This document shows positions 16,759 to 26,126 of a DNA stretch of 64,000 nucleotides, piece by piece (within the stretch, counting starts at the first letter, position 1; each line of letters begins with the position of its first letter). The stretch spans positions 186,001-250,000 of the forward strand of contig CCMQ01000006.1 of assembly GCA_000751835.1 (NCBI GenBank), written 5' to 3'. The stretch comes from Necropsobacter rosorum (lineage in GTDB: Bacteria; Pseudomonadota; Gammaproteobacteria; Enterobacterales; Pasteurellaceae). A program made the translations under genes and the position numbers. Below the pieces are notes generated by a model. That model ran no database searches. It was not told where the DNA came from and saw only the letters and a program-made list of their open reading frames with translations.

Positions 16759-17979
16759 ATGCTCAGTCTCGATCAAGCTTTAAACCAAATGTTGGCACAA
16801 CTGCCCTCCCCGTCGTCCGCTCATGCGAAAATCATCAAGTTGGATCAGGCGGTTAACCGCATCTGCGCGCAGGATGTGGTTTCGCCCATCAATGTTCCGG
16901 CGTTCGACAATTCGGCGATGGACGGCTATGCCGTGCGCCTGTCGGATTTACACCGCTCCATGCGTTTGAACGTAATCGGAAAATCCTTTGCCGGTAATCC
17001 GTTTCAGGGCGAATGGAGCGCACAAAGTACGGTGCGGATTATGACCGGTGCGATGCTTCCGCCGGGCACCGACGCGGTAATTATGCAGGAAGAGGCGGAA
17101 TGTCACGCCGATGGTACCGTCACCTTTAAACAGATGCCGAAAGCCGGGCAGCATATCCGTCGCTGCGGCGAGGATATCAAACAAGGCGAAGTGGCATTAA
17201 AAAGCGGCGAAAAACTGACCGCACTTTCCCTGCCGCTGCTCGCCTCACTAGGCATTGCCGAGGTGGCGGTGCTGCCGCGCCTGAAGGTGGCAATTTTGTC
17301 CACCGGCGATGAGCTGGTGCCGGTAGGTCAGCCGTTAAGCACAGGGAAAATTTACGATACCAACCGTTTTAGCGTTAAACTGATGCTGGAAAAACTGAAC
17401 TGCGAAGTGCTGGATTACGGCATTTTGCCCGACGATGAACAACAGTTCGAACAGGCGTTTATCGCTGCCCAACAACAGGCGGATCTGGTGATTACCAGCG
17501 GCGGGGTTTCCGTGGGCGAAGCGGATTTCACCAAAACCGTGCTGGAAAAAATCGGTCGGATTAATTTCTGGAAAATCGCCATCAAACCGGGCAAACCTTT
17601 CGCTTTCGGTAAGCTGGAAAATGCCTGGTTCTGCGGGCTGCCGGGCAATCCGGTTTCCGCGTTGGTGACCTTTTATCAATTGGTTCAGCCAGCCATCGCC
17701 AAATTAAGCGGACACACGGCCTGGCAACCGCCACGCCGATTACCGGCAGTTGCCGCCGTCAAGCTGAAAAAAGCCCCCGGCAGACAGGATTTTCAGCGCG
17801 GCAACTACCGGCTGAACGCACAAGGACAACTTGAAGTGGCGCCCATCGGTTTTCAGGGCTCGCATATGTTCAGTTCATTTGTCAAAAGCAACTGTTTTAT
17901 TGTGCTTGAGGCCGAACGCGGCGATGTCGGCGCCGGCGAAACGGTGACGATCGAACCGTTCAACGATATATTAGGTTAA
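16759..17979 (+). CDS. moeA: Molybdopterin molybdenumtransferase MoeA
   Basis: Inserts molybdenum from molybdate into adenylated molybdopterin, forming active Moco. The 406 residues match MoeA family size. Recognisable parts are VPAFDNSAMDGYAV near residue 50, the MIMTGAMLPPGTDAVIMQEE segment, then the MoCF_biosynth core LSTGDELVPVGQPLSTGKIYDTN and VITSGGVSVGEADFTK, and GLPGNPVSALVTFYQL. AAAAAGGAATCTG supplies the ribosome site. moeB starts 3 bp after its stop, so the two are one operon, as in E. coli. The product would serve the Moco enzyme encoded at 60-62.7 kb. A USS is embedded at about 17218. Confidence 0.96.
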   Translation: MLSLDQALNQMLAQLPSPSSAHAKIIKLDQAVNRICAQDVVSPINVPAFDNSAMDGYAVRLSDLHRSMRLNVIGKSFAGNPFQGEWSAQSTVRIMTGAMLPPGTDAVIMQEEAECHADGTVTFKQMPKAGQHIRRCGEDIKQGEVALKSGEKLTALSLPLLASLGIAEVAVLPRLKVAILSTGDELVPVGQPLSTGKIYDTNRFSVKLMLEKLNCEVLDYGILPDDEQQFEQAFIAAQQQADLVITSGGVSVGEADFTKTVLEKIGRINFWKIAIKPGKPFAFGKLENAWFCGLPGNPVSALVTFYQLVQPAIAKLSGHTAWQPPRRLPAVAAVKLKKAPGRQDFQRGNYRLNAQGQLEVAPIGFQGSHMFSSFVKSNCFIVLEAERGDVGAGETVTIEPFNDILG

Positions 17980-17982
17980 TTT

Positions 17983-18705
17983 ATGACAGAACTTACTGCG
18001 GCGGAAGAATACCGTTACAACCGCCAGATCGTGCTGAAAGAGGTGGATTTCGACGGTCAGGAAAAACTGAAAGACAGCACCATGCTGATCGTCGGTCTCG
18101 GCGGATTGGGCTGCGCCGCCGCGCAATATCTGGCGGCGGCGGGCGTCGGCACATTGATTTTACTGGATTTCGACAAAGTTTCCCTATCCAATCTGCAGCG
18201 CCAAATCTTATATAATGACAGCCGTCTGGATAGTCTAAAAGTGGAATCCGCCAAAATCGCCCTGCAACAGATTAATCCGCACATTCAAATCCATACCGTC
18301 AGCCGCATATTGGATGACGAACCGCTCGCCGCATTAATCCGCCGGGCGGATGTGGTGCTGGATTGTACCGATAATGTCACCACCCGCAACCAATTGGATC
18401 GCCACTGTCAGCAAAGTCGGACGCCGCTGGTTTCCGGCGCCGCCATCCGCATGGAAGGACAGGTTTCGGTATTTACTTACGCGCCGCAAACACCGACTTA
18501 TCACAGTCTCAGCCGCTTATTCGGTGACAACGAACTCAGCTGCGTGGAAGCGGGCGTGCTGTCGCCGATTGTCGGCATTATCGGTGCGATTCAGGCGCTG
18601 GAAGCGATAAAAGTGCGGTTAAATATCGGCAAGAATTTATGCGGCCGGTTATTGATGATCGACGGGCTCAATATGAACGTCCGGGAAATTAAACTGCCGG
18701 CATAA
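17983..18705 (+). CDS. moeB: Molybdopterin-synthase adenylyltransferase MoeB
   Basis: An E1-like enzyme that adenylates the C-terminal glycine of MoaD so it can be thiolated, a step in molybdopterin synthesis. At 240 residues it has the MoeB length without the rhodanese tail of some homologues. The ATP-binding GLGGLGCAAAQYLAAAGV, the catalytic region LSNLQRQILY (Arg finger) and DCTDNVTTRNQLD are present. The paired zinc cysteines expected of E. coli MoeB (CxxC in the middle and near the C-terminus) are not evident, as in several short homologues; LSCVEAGVLSPI is conserved. Start follows the moeA stop by 3 bp. Confidence 0.94.
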   Translation: MTELTAAEEYRYNRQIVLKEVDFDGQEKLKDSTMLIVGLGGLGCAAAQYLAAAGVGTLILLDFDKVSLSNLQRQILYNDSRLDSLKVESAKIALQQINPHIQIHTVSRILDDEPLAALIRRADVVLDCTDNVTTRNQLDRHCQQSRTPLVSGAAIRMEGQVSVFTYAPQTPTYHSLSRLFGDNELSCVEAGVLSPIVGIIGAIQALEAIKVRLNIGKNLCGRLLMIDGLNMNVREIKLPA

Positions 18706-18793
18706 AAGATAATGCGGCGGCTTAAGCTTTTCTTAAGATTTATCTGTTTTAATCCTGCGCCATTAGTCAATACGTTATAGTTGAGGAGTATGT

Positions 18794-18946
18794 ATGATTA
18801 AAAAACTGATGGCAGTGGCTCTGCTGAGCGCATTTTTGAGCGGTTGTTTTCTTCCTTGGCACGGCCCGCACGGCGGCGGTGGCGGCGGCCCGATGATGCA
18901 GCAAGGGGGCGGCGCCGGCGGACACGGAAACGGCGGCCCGCGCTGA
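18794..18946 (+). CDS. Small glycine-rich lipoprotein, 50 residues
   Basis: A short gene. The peptide begins MIKKLMAVALLSAFLSGC, a textbook lipoprotein signal with lipobox LSGC (Cys18) and Phe at +2. The mature 33 residues are almost half glycine, with His, Pro, Gln and Met: clusters GPHGGGGGG, PMMQQGGGAGG and GHGNGGP. There is a strong ribosome binding site (GAGGAG, 7 bp ahead) and a strong terminator 18 bp after the stop, so expression is credible. I do not recognise a family. Low complexity with His/Met suggests metal contact or a disordered surface tail, but that is inference. It lies 88 bp after moeB, possibly read from the same operon. Confidence 0.75.
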   Translation: MIKKLMAVALLSAFLSGCFLPWHGPHGGGGGGPMMQQGGGAGGHGNGGPR

Positions 18947-18964
18947 TCCTGCGCTTAACACAAC

Positions 18965-18995
18965 AAAGGGAACCGAGGTTCCCTTTGCTTTTTTC
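18965..18995 (+). terminator. Rho-independent terminator after the small lipoprotein gene
   Basis: Ten-bp stem AAAGGGAACC / GGTTCCCTTT with a two-base GA gap, then GCTTTTTTC. It separates the lipoprotein gene from convergent ubiX. Confidence 0.85.
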
Positions 18996-19012
18996 ACTTG
19001 CCGAACTTACGC

Positions 19013-19606
19013 CTACCGCCTATCCTGTTCCCCTGTTCCCCAGCGCGGAAACAGATCCTTTTGCAGGACAATACCGAATTGATCGCATAACCGGTTCACG
19101 CTCTGATTAATCAGATCATCCACGCTGGCGGGGCGATGATAAAAGGCCGGCATTAACGGCGCTATTTGCGCACCGATTTCCGCCGCCTGCGTCATCAGGC
19201 GCAAATGCCCCAAATGCAACGGCGTTTCACGCACACACAACAGCAGCGGTTTACGCTCTTTCAGGCACACATCCGCGGCACGGCTTATCAGATCATCACT
19301 GTAACTGTGCGCCACCGCGGACAGGGTTTTGATTGAACAAGGCACAATCAACATCCCCAGCGTGCGGTAAGAACCCGATGACACCGCCGCGCCGATGTCC
19401 CGCACATCATGATTCACATCCGCAAGCGCGCGCACCTGCGCGACGGAATAATCGGTTTCGGCGCCAATCGTTCGTTTCGCGGCGTGACTGATAATCAAGT
19501 GCGTTTCAATATCCGGCAGATTTTTCAGCACCTCCAGCAAACGGATGCCGTAAATCGCACCGGATGCCCCGGTGATGCCGATAATCAGCGATTGTTTATC
19601 TTTCAT
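19013..19606 (-). CDS. ubiX: Flavin prenyltransferase UbiX
   Basis: Makes prenylated FMN, the cofactor for UbiD decarboxylase in ubiquinone synthesis. The 197-residue product has the flavin-binding [18 protein letters not shown] at the N-terminus and the conserved [23 protein letters not shown] and [16 protein letters not shown] segments of the UbiX/Pad1 family. The start at 19606 (MKDKQSLII) is internal to a longer frame; the extra 33 codons belong to the purF end and lack family similarity. The start overlaps the last 11 bases of purF, so translation is probably coupled. purF-ubiX are neighbours in E. coli as well. Confidence 0.94.
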   Translation of the reverse strand: MKDKQSLIIGITGASGAIYGIRLLEVLKNLPDIETHLIISHAAKRTIGAETDYSVAQVRALADVNHDVRDIGAAVSSGSYRTLGMLIVPCSIKTLSAVAHSYSDDLISRAADVCLKERKPLLLCVRETPLHLGHLRLMTQAAEIGAQIAPLMPAFYHRPASVDDLINQSVNRLCDQFGIVLQKDLFPRWGTGEQDRR

Positions 19607-21107
19607 TATGCATTTCAAGGTTAGTGGCGTCTTTCTCGCGCTTTTTCTTCGCCTTATCGTTGCGCAGCCCGGCGATCGTATCCAAATAATCCGGCGTAAT
19701 ATCACCGGTCACATATTCACCGGTAAACACCGAACAGTCGAACGCCCGAATCGCCGGATTTTCCTGCTGAACGGAACCAGTTAACGCATCCAAATCCTGA
19801 AAAATCAGTTTATCTACGCCGATCAAGCGGGCGATTTCGTCCACATTGCGGCCGTAAGCGATAAGCTCGTGCTTGGTCGGCATATCAATGCCGTATACAT
19901 TCGGATAACGAATTTCCGGCGCGGCGGAGGCAAAATAAATTTTATTTGCGCCGGCCGCTCTTGCCATATCCACAATCTGCTCGGAGGTCGTACCGCGGAC
20001 AATGGAATCATCCACCAACAGTACGTTTTTGCCTTTAAATTCCGATGAAATGGTGTTCAGTTTACGCCGCACCGCACTGACCCGCTGGGTTTGTCCCGGC
20101 ATAATGAACGTGCGCCCTACATAACGGTTTTTCACAAATCCCTGACGGTACGGTTTTCCCAGCACATGGGCGATGCGCAAAGCAATATCGTTGGAGGTTT
20201 CCGGCACCGGAATCACCACGTCAATATCCAGATCGCGCCACTGGCGTGCGATTTTCTCGCCCAGACGTTCGCCCATATGCACGCGGGCGGCATACACGGA
20301 GACGCCGTCGATATAAGAATCCGGACGGGCAAAATAAACATATTCGAAAATACAAGGCGTCAACTGCGGATTATCGGCGCATTGCTCGGCATACAGTTCG
20401 CCGTCGAAGGTGACATACACCGCTTCGCCGGGCGCAATATCGCGCACGAATTCAAACCCGACTACATCCAGCGCAATGCTTTCCGAGGCAAACATATATT
20501 CGGTTTTGCCGTTTTCTTCCCGTTTGCCCAGCACCAGCGGACGGATGCCGTGCGGATCGCGGAACGCCACCATGCCGTGACCGATAATCATCGCTACACA
20601 GGCATAGGCGCCGCGAATATCCCGGTGAGTTTCTTTAATCGCCCGGAAGATATCTTGCGCCGACAAATGACGGGTATCAATCTGATCCAGATGATAGGCC
20701 AGAATATTCAGCAAAACTTCCGAATCCGAATTGGTGTTGACATGGCGACGCGCACGATTAAACAGGGTTTCTTTCAGCTGTTCGGAATTGGTCAGATTAC
20801 CGTTGTGTACCAGCGTCAGGCCGTACGGCGAATTCACATAAAACGGCTGCGCTTCGGATACACTGGAGCTGCCCGCCGTCGGATAACGCACATGCCCGAT
20901 GCCGGCATTTCCCTGCAAACGCAGCATGTGAACCTGCTGAAATACGTCACTGACCAAACCGTTGGCTTTGCGCAAACGGAAACGGTTTTCATCATCAACG
21001 GTGATAATTCCCGCCGCATCCTGCCCGCGATGTTGCAGCAAGGTTAACGCATCATAAATGGATTGATTCACTGGACTGTGACTGACAATACCGACAATAC
21101 CACACAT
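19596..21107 (-). CDS. purF: Amidophosphoribosyltransferase PurF
   Basis: Commits PRPP to purine synthesis by transferring glutamine amide nitrogen to form 5-phosphoribosylamine. The protein has 503 residues (E. coli 505). The N-terminal nucleophile is Cys2 of [12 protein letters not shown], so the initiator Met must be removed and no propeptide is present. The glutaminase domain has RHRGQ-type [12 protein letters not shown] and GHVRYPTAG. The phosphoribosyltransferase PRPP loop is [18 protein letters not shown]. It follows cvpA by 15 bp, the classic cvpA-purF operon under the PurR operator at 21.68 kb. Confidence 0.97.
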   Translation of the reverse strand: MCGIVGIVSHSPVNQSIYDALTLLQHRGQDAAGIITVDDENRFRLRKANGLVSDVFQQVHMLRLQGNAGIGHVRYPTAGSSSVSEAQPFYVNSPYGLTLVHNGNLTNSEQLKETLFNRARRHVNTNSDSEVLLNILAYHLDQIDTRHLSAQDIFRAIKETHRDIRGAYACVAMIIGHGMVAFRDPHGIRPLVLGKREENGKTEYMFASESIALDVVGFEFVRDIAPGEAVYVTFDGELYAEQCADNPQLTPCIFEYVYFARPDSYIDGVSVYAARVHMGERLGEKIARQWRDLDIDVVIPVPETSNDIALRIAHVLGKPYRQGFVKNRYVGRTFIMPGQTQRVSAVRRKLNTISSEFKGKNVLLVDDSIVRGTTSEQIVDMARAAGANKIYFASAAPEIRYPNVYGIDMPTKHELIAYGRNVDEIARLIGVDKLIFQDLDALTGSVQQENPAIRAFDCSVFTGEYVTGDITPDYLDTIAGLRNDKAKKKREKDATNLEMHNER

Positions 21108-21122
21108 ATTGGTGCTGATCCT

Positions 21123-21623
21123 CTATTTAGTTAAGGTTGAATTTAATAAACTTGAATTCGCCTGTAGCTGTTGAAAAAACCACTCGACGATAAAACCGAA
21201 GTGCGGTATTAATTTTGACGATTTCCACACTTCGGTCTGGCTGAAATTGGTAAAGGTATCCACAAAAAACAATAACGCCGCGACAATCAGTACGCCGCGC
21301 AAAAAGCCGAAACAGGCGCCTAACACGCGATCCGTTCCGCTTAATCCGGTTTTATCCACTAACTGACCGATAATGTAATTGACGATGGCGCCGACAATTA
21401 AGGTGGCGAGAAACAGGATGCCGATAGCGCTTCCGTTACGCACATAAACCGATTCGATCTGGGTGAGGTAATTGGCGAGGTAAGGATAAAAATGATTTGC
21501 CACTAAAAAAGCCACTACCCAACTGGCCAGTGACATCACTTCGCGCACAAAACCGCGCAATAAACTTACAATCACGGAAAAAATAATGATTCCGATAATA
21601 ATCAGGTCAATATAATTGTTCAT
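21123..21623 (-). CDS. cvpA: CvpA inner-membrane protein
   Basis: A 166-residue inner-membrane protein with four predicted helices (about residues 5-24, 30-48, 64-88 and 102-122). It begins MNNYIDLIIIGIIIFSVIVS and contains the conserved LRGFVREVMSLASWVVAFLVA. E. coli CvpA was found through colicin V production and is required for bile-salt resistance; the molecular role is not known. It opens the cvpA-purF-ubiX operon. A PurR-type operator lies about 53 bp upstream. A USS falls within its 3' half. Confidence 0.92.
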   Translation of the reverse strand: MNNYIDLIIIGIIIFSVIVSLLRGFVREVMSLASWVVAFLVANHFYPYLANYLTQIESVYVRNGSAIGILFLATLIVGAIVNYIIGQLVDKTGLSGTDRVLGACFGFLRGVLIVAALLFFVDTFTNFSQTEVWKSSKLIPHFGFIVEWFFQQLQANSSLLNSTLTK

Positions 21624-21675
21624 TAATAATCTCTAACAAACAGGACAATTTACGACCGCACTATTCTAGCAAAAA

Positions 21676-21691
21676 ACGAAACCGTTTGCGC
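21676..21691 (-). promoter_or_regulatory. PurR operator of the cvpA-purF operon
   Basis: Minus strand GCGCAAACGGTTTCGT matches the PUR box ACGCAAACGTTTGCGT at 13 of 16 positions. It lies directly upstream of a -10-like TAGAAT and so would overlap the -35 region. Repression by PurR with hypoxanthine or guanine is expected. Confidence 0.75.
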
Positions 21692-21775
21692 AGTTTAATT
21701 ACGGTTTTCAATAAATTCCTTCGGTTGATACCAAACCGCGGCCTGATCACTGCTCATGACGCGGCAAAACAAGGG

Positions 21776-22219
21776 TTAAATTTCCTGCCAGAAATCCGGC
21801 GGCAGTTTTTTCTGCGCTTTGCTCAGCACCTCCGCCAAGTCCTGATAGGTCGGCCGGGCCGGCGGCACAACCGTTTCATTCACCGCGTGCAAACGGGCGC
21901 AAATTTTATCAAACCACACCACACTTTGTGCCGGCAACGGGGTCTGCGCCCGTTTTCCCAGCCAGTATAATCCCTGTAGCGGCAAGCTCAGCGCGAACAG
22001 CGCGGTCAACAGCGCAATCGCCAGCGCCGCGCCGTCACCTTTGCTATAAACCTGCTGCCAAGCCACGGCAAACACCGCCACAAAAGGCATAAATTTCTGC
22101 CCGAAAAGGGTGCTTTTAATGATCCGGTTTTCCGGAAAAATCATGCCGAGTTTATTTTCCGCCGGCCAGCTGGTTAAATAGCGCTGTCCCCGTTTACAGA
22201 TCGCATAAATGCCCATCAT
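21776..22219 (-). CDS. yfbV: YfbV/UPF0208 membrane protein
   Basis: A 147-residue inner-membrane protein, the same length as the H. influenzae homologue and ending FWQEI like it. Two hydrophobic helices (about residues 43-60 and 66-84, [38 protein letters not shown]) are followed by a soluble tail. The [18 protein letters not shown] segment is the family signature. Function unknown; loss of YfbV in E. coli alters Ter macrodomain behaviour. It is divergent from ackA, as in E. coli. An in-frame 20-codon stretch follows its stop but no feature of it is recognised. Confidence 0.9.
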   Translation of the reverse strand: MMGIYAICKRGQRYLTSWPAENKLGMIFPENRIIKSTLFGQKFMPFVAVFAVAWQQVYSKGDGAALAIALLTALFALSLPLQGLYWLGKRAQTPLPAQSVVWFDKICARLHAVNETVVPPARPTYQDLAEVLSKAQKKLPPDFWQEI

Positions 22220-22466
22220 CGTTATAACACCGTCACCCGTTAATCACTGAAATTTTCCCGGCGGCTATTCTAGCACAAAATCGCCGTGCTGATTTTTATT
22301 CCGGCACGTTAAATTTTAATCATTTTCCGAGAAAAATCGCATTTTTTAACGTTCAGAATTTATTTTGCCGGCCGAAAGGTGTATCCTATTGCGCAATCAC
22401 GACTTTATGTGTCTGGCTCAGTATTCGAGCTGATTTCTTTTAACTCAAATCAAAAATAGGTTATTT

Positions 22467-23669
22467 ATGTCACAAAAATTAGTCCTAGTGCTTAACTGCG
22501 GCAGCTCCTCATTGAAATTTTCCATTTTAGACCCGGTATCCGGAGAAGAAAAACTGTCCGGTTTGGCAGAAGCGTTTAATTTGCCGGAAGCCCGCATTAA
22601 ATGGAAATTACATGGCGAAAAAGGCAATGCGGATTTAGGCGCAGGTGCGGCTCACAGCGAAGCGCTCGCCTTTATCGTGAATAATATTTTCTCATTGGAT
22701 CCGTCTTTAAAAGACGAAGTTGTGGCAATCGGTCACCGTATCGTGCACGGCGGTGAAAAATTCACTTCTTCCGTCATTATTACCGATGAAGTGATTAAAG
22801 GTATCGAAGATGCGATTCAGTTTGCGCCGCTGCACAATCCGGCTCACTTAATCGGGATCAAAGAAGCTTTCAAAATGTTCCCGCACTTAAAAGAAAAAAA
22901 CGTGGTGGTATTCGATACCGCATTCCATACCACAATGCCGGAAGAAGCCTATCTGTACGCGCTGCCGTATTCCCTCTATAAAGAACATGCCATCCGTCGC
23001 TACGGCGCACACGGCACCAGCCACTTCTATGTCAGCCGTCAGGCGGCACAGCGTCTGAACGTTGCGGAAGATAAAGTCAACGTCATTACCTGCCATTTGG
23101 GTAACGGCGCATCCGTTGCGGCGGTTCGCCACGGTAAATGTATCGATACCTCTATGGGATTGACGCCGTTGGAAGGCTTGGTGATGGGTACCCGTTCCGG
23201 TGATTTGGATCCGGCGATCATTTTCTATCTGCACAACAATCTGGGCATGTCGGTGGAAGATATCAACATTCTGCTGACCAAAAAATCCGGCCTGCTCGGT
23301 TTAACCGAAGTGACCAGCGATTGCCGTTACGCCGAAGACAATTATGAAAAAGAAGTACCGGCCAAACGCGCACTGGATGTATTCTGCTACCGTTTAGCCA
23401 AATATATCGGTTCTTACATGGCCGTTATCGGCGAACGGCTGGATGCCATCGTATTTACCGGCGGCATCGGTGAAAACTCCGCCCATGTGCGCGAAATCAC
23501 CTTGCAGCATCTGAAATTATTCGGCTATCAGCTGGATACGGAAAAAAATCTTGCCGCCCGTTTCGGCAATGAAGGGGTAATCACCGCAGACAATACGCCT
23601 ATCGCCATGGTTATTCCGACTAATGAAGAATTGGTCATCGCACAGGATACAGCACGTCTTTGTATCTAA
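22467..23669 (+). CDS. ackA: Acetate kinase
   Basis: Interconverts acetyl phosphate plus ADP with acetate plus ATP, the substrate-level phosphorylation step of fermentation. The 400 residues begin [15 protein letters not shown], the ASKHA phosphate-1 loop, and include [26 protein letters not shown]-type [18 protein letters not shown] and the C-terminal [14 protein letters not shown]. It precedes pta by 67 bp with an intrinsic terminator between, so pta depends on read-through or its own promoter. TTTTAACTCAAATCAAAAATAGG precedes the start; the ribosome site is modest. Confidence 0.97.
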   Translation: MSQKLVLVLNCGSSSLKFSILDPVSGEEKLSGLAEAFNLPEARIKWKLHGEKGNADLGAGAAHSEALAFIVNNIFSLDPSLKDEVVAIGHRIVHGGEKFTSSVIITDEVIKGIEDAIQFAPLHNPAHLIGIKEAFKMFPHLKEKNVVVFDTAFHTTMPEEAYLYALPYSLYKEHAIRRYGAHGTSHFYVSRQAAQRLNVAEDKVNVITCHLGNGASVAAVRHGKCIDTSMGLTPLEGLVMGTRSGDLDPAIIFYLHNNLGMSVEDINILLTKKSGLLGLTEVTSDCRYAEDNYEKEVPAKRALDVFCYRLAKYIGSYMAVIGERLDAIVFTGGIGENSAHVREITLQHLKLFGYQLDTEKNLAARFGNEGVITADNTPIAMVIPTNEELVIAQDTARLCI

Positions 23670-23678
23670 CATTACTCA

Positions 23679-23710
23679 CAAACTGCCGACATTCTCGGCA
23701 GTTTGTTTTT
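23679..23710 (+). terminator. Intergenic terminator between ackA and pta
   Basis: Eleven-bp stem CAAACTGCCGA / TCGGCAGTTTG with a 5-nt loop, followed by TTTTT. It would set an ackA:pta transcript ratio above one. Confidence 0.8.
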
Positions 23711-23736
23711 AATTACACAGATTATTAAGGTTTATT

Positions 23737-25875
23737 ATGTCACGCACCATTATTCTCATCCCAATCAGCGCCGGTGTCGGTCTGACCAGCGTCAGCCTCG
23801 GCTTAATCCGTTCTCTGGAACAAAAAGGCGCTAAAATCGGTTTTATGAAACCGATTTCCCAGCCGAATACCGACGAAGATAAAATCGACCGCACCACTTC
23901 TATCGTCCGCACCAGCACGACGCTGGAAACCGCCGAACCGTTCATGCTAAGTGTGGCGGAAAGTTTAATCGGTCAGAATCAATCCGATGTACTATTGGAA
24001 AAAATCGTTGAAAATCATCAGCGCCTTTGCAAAAACAATGAAATCATCGTTGTAGAAGGGCTGATCCCGACCCGTAAGCACGCTTACGCCAGCAGCATTA
24101 ACTATGAAATCGCACAGGCGCTTGATGCGGAAATCATTCTGGTCGCCGCACCGGCTACCGAAACGCCGGCAGAACTGAAAGAACGCGTGGAAGCCGCGGC
24201 TTCTCAGTTCGGCGGCCGCCACAACCCGAATCTGTTAGGGGTTGTGATTAATAAATTTAACGCACCAATCGATGAAACCGGCCGTACCCGTCCGGATCTA
24301 AACGAAATTTTCGACGCCTATCAGCACAGCCATAATAACGCCTCCGAAGTGTACAAACTGTTTGAAGCCAGCCCGATTAAAGTATTGGCCTGTATTCCTT
24401 GGAACGCCGAACTTATCGCCACCCGCGTCATCGATCTGGTGAACCATTTGGGTGCGGCAATCATTAACGAAGGGGAAATCAAAACCCGTCGTATCCGCGG
24501 TATTACATTCTGCGCCAGAACCTTAACCAACATGGTCGAACACTTCCGCACCGGCAGCCTGCTGGTGACTTCCGCCGATCGTCCCGATGTATTGGTCGCC
24601 GCCGCATTGGCCGCCAGCAACGGGATTGCGCTGGGCGGGATACTGCTAACCGGCGGATATAAAATCGACAGCCAAATTAAGAAATTATGTCTGCCGTCGT
24701 TCCAAAAATCCGGCTTGCCGATCTTCCGTATTGAAGGCAATACCTGGCAGACAGCGCTGACCTTGCAAAGTTTTAATCTGGAAGTGCCGGTTGACGATAA
24801 AGATCGTATCGAAAACATCAAACAATATACGGCGACACAGTTTGATGCCGATTTCATCAACTACATCGTTGCCGAATCTTCTCGTTTGCAGCGTCTGTCT
24901 CCGCCGGCATTCCGTTTACAGTTGACCGAACTGGCGCGCGCGGCGAAAAAACGTATCGTTCTGCCGGAAGGCGATGAACCGCGTACCATCAAAGCCGCCT
25001 CGCTGTGTGCGGAACGCGGCATTGCCGAGTGCGTACTGTTGGCCAATCCGGCGGATGTTAAACGGGTTGCCGATGAGCAGGGCGTGAAACTGGGCGCGGG
25101 TATTACCGTGATTGATCCGGCAAGCGTGCGCGAAAATTATGTGGCGCGTTTGGTTGAGCTGCGTAAAAACAAAGGCATGACCGAACAATCCGCGCGCGAA
25201 CAATTGGAAGATACCGTCGTGCTCGGCACCATGATGCTGGAAGCCGGTGAAGTGGACGGTCTGGTTTCCGGCGCGGTACACACCACCGCCAATACTATTC
25301 GTCCGCCGATGCAGATTATTAAAACGGCACCGGGCAATTCGATTATTTCCTCGATTTTCTTCATGTTGCTGCCGGATCAGGTTTTGGTGTACGGCGACTG
25401 TGCGGTCAATCCGGATCCGACGGCAGAACAGCTGGCCGAAATCGCTATCCAGTCCGCCGATTCCGCCAAAGCCTTCGGGATTGATCCGAAAGTGGCGATG
25501 ATATCCTACTCGACCGGCTCTTCCGGCAGCGGCGTGGATGTGGAAAAAGTGAAAGAAGCGACCCGCATCGCGCAGGAAAAACGCCCGGATCTGATTATCG
25601 ACGGCCCGTTACAATACGATGCCGCCGTGATGGAAGACGTAGCGCGTTCCAAAGCGCCGAATTCACCGGTCGCCGGTAAAGCCACCGTGTTTATCTTCCC
25701 GGATCTGAACACCGGTAACACCACTTATAAAGCGGTACAGCGTTCCGCGGATTTGGTCTCCATCGGCCCGATGCTGCAAGGCATGCGCAAACCGGTTAAC
25801 GACCTGTCCCGCGGCGCCTTAGTGGATGATATCGTTTACACCATTGCGCTGACCGCCATTCAGGCAACCCAATAA
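23737..25875 (+). CDS. pta: Phosphate acetyltransferase, long form
   Basis: Interconverts acetyl-CoA plus phosphate with acetyl phosphate plus CoA, working with AckA. The 712-residue protein is the long enterobacterial type. Residues 1-200 form a P-loop CobQ-like domain ([20 protein letters not shown], phosphate loop degenerate), the middle is a DRTGG domain (about 215-330), and the C-terminal 330 residues are the catalytic PTA_PTB domain with [29 protein letters not shown] and [10 protein letters not shown]. The N-terminal regions usually sense NADH or pyruvate in E. coli. The stop is followed by a terminator formed from two inverted USS. Confidence 0.97.
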   Translation: MSRTIILIPISAGVGLTSVSLGLIRSLEQKGAKIGFMKPISQPNTDEDKIDRTTSIVRTSTTLETAEPFMLSVAESLIGQNQSDVLLEKIVENHQRLCKNNEIIVVEGLIPTRKHAYASSINYEIAQALDAEIILVAAPATETPAELKERVEAAASQFGGRHNPNLLGVVINKFNAPIDETGRTRPDLNEIFDAYQHSHNNASEVYKLFEASPIKVLACIPWNAELIATRVIDLVNHLGAAIINEGEIKTRRIRGITFCARTLTNMVEHFRTGSLLVTSADRPDVLVAAALAASNGIALGGILLTGGYKIDSQIKKLCLPSFQKSGLPIFRIEGNTWQTALTLQSFNLEVPVDDKDRIENIKQYTATQFDADFINYIVAESSRLQRLSPPAFRLQLTELARAAKKRIVLPEGDEPRTIKAASLCAERGIAECVLLANPADVKRVADEQGVKLGAGITVIDPASVRENYVARLVELRKNKGMTEQSAREQLEDTVVLGTMMLEAGEVDGLVSGAVHTTANTIRPPMQIIKTAPGNSIISSIFFMLLPDQVLVYGDCAVNPDPTAEQLAEIAIQSADSAKAFGIDPKVAMISYSTGSSGSGVDVEKVKEATRIAQEKRPDLIIDGPLQYDAAVMEDVARSKAPNSPVAGKATVFIFPDLNTGNTTYKAVQRSADLVSIGPMLQGMRKPVNDLSRGALVDDIVYTIALTAIQATQ

Positions 25876-25894
25876 GGCGATAAACTTTGCCAAT

Positions 25895-25943
25895 AATGAC
25901 CGCACTTTAGCCGTTTAATCTAAAGTGCGGTCATTTTTTTCAC
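25895..25943 (+). terminator. Terminator of pta built from an inverted USS pair
   Basis: AATGACCGCACTTTAG (25895-25910) pairs perfectly with CTAAAGTGCGGTCATT (25920-25935) around a 9-nt loop, then a T-run. Each arm contains the complete uptake core, the known Haemophilus habit of using USS pairs as terminators. Confidence 0.88.
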
Positions 25944-26070
25944 CGTTTTTATCCGAATCAGTCTCTTTCGCTCCCCTTTTTTTTATCCGGTTTATTAATT
26001 TCATTCATGTAATTCGTGAAAATTATGATATTGCATAATACACCGTCTTTCGGCATTATAAACCTCACAG

Positions 26071-26086
26071 AGACGTTTAGACGTCT
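26071..26086 (+). promoter_or_regulatory. MetJ operator (two tandem met boxes) of metE
   Basis: AGACGTTT and AGACGTCT lie head to tail, against the met-box consensus AGACGTCT. Two adjacent boxes are the minimum for cooperative MetJ binding. They lie 40 bp before the metE start, downstream of an AT-rich promoter region (TTGCATAAT at about 26030). Repression by MetJ with S-adenosylmethionine is expected. Confidence 0.78.
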
Positions 26087-26126
26087 ATTTAATGAAAACG
26101 GTTTACAATACAAACAGGAGCAGCAC

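Noticed and set aside
20091-21047. 318-codon open frame opposite purF
   Set aside because: It is the antisense shadow of purF, with no known family, and purF carries clear catalytic motifs in the other frame.
21695-21757. 20-codon frame after yfbV, in frame with it beyond its stop
   Set aside because: No ribosome site and no recognisable family; yfbV ends FWQEI like its homologue. Possibly a relic.
26016-26126. N-terminal extension of metE
   Set aside because: It would translate through the MetJ operator and lacks a ribosome site. Family homology begins at 26127.
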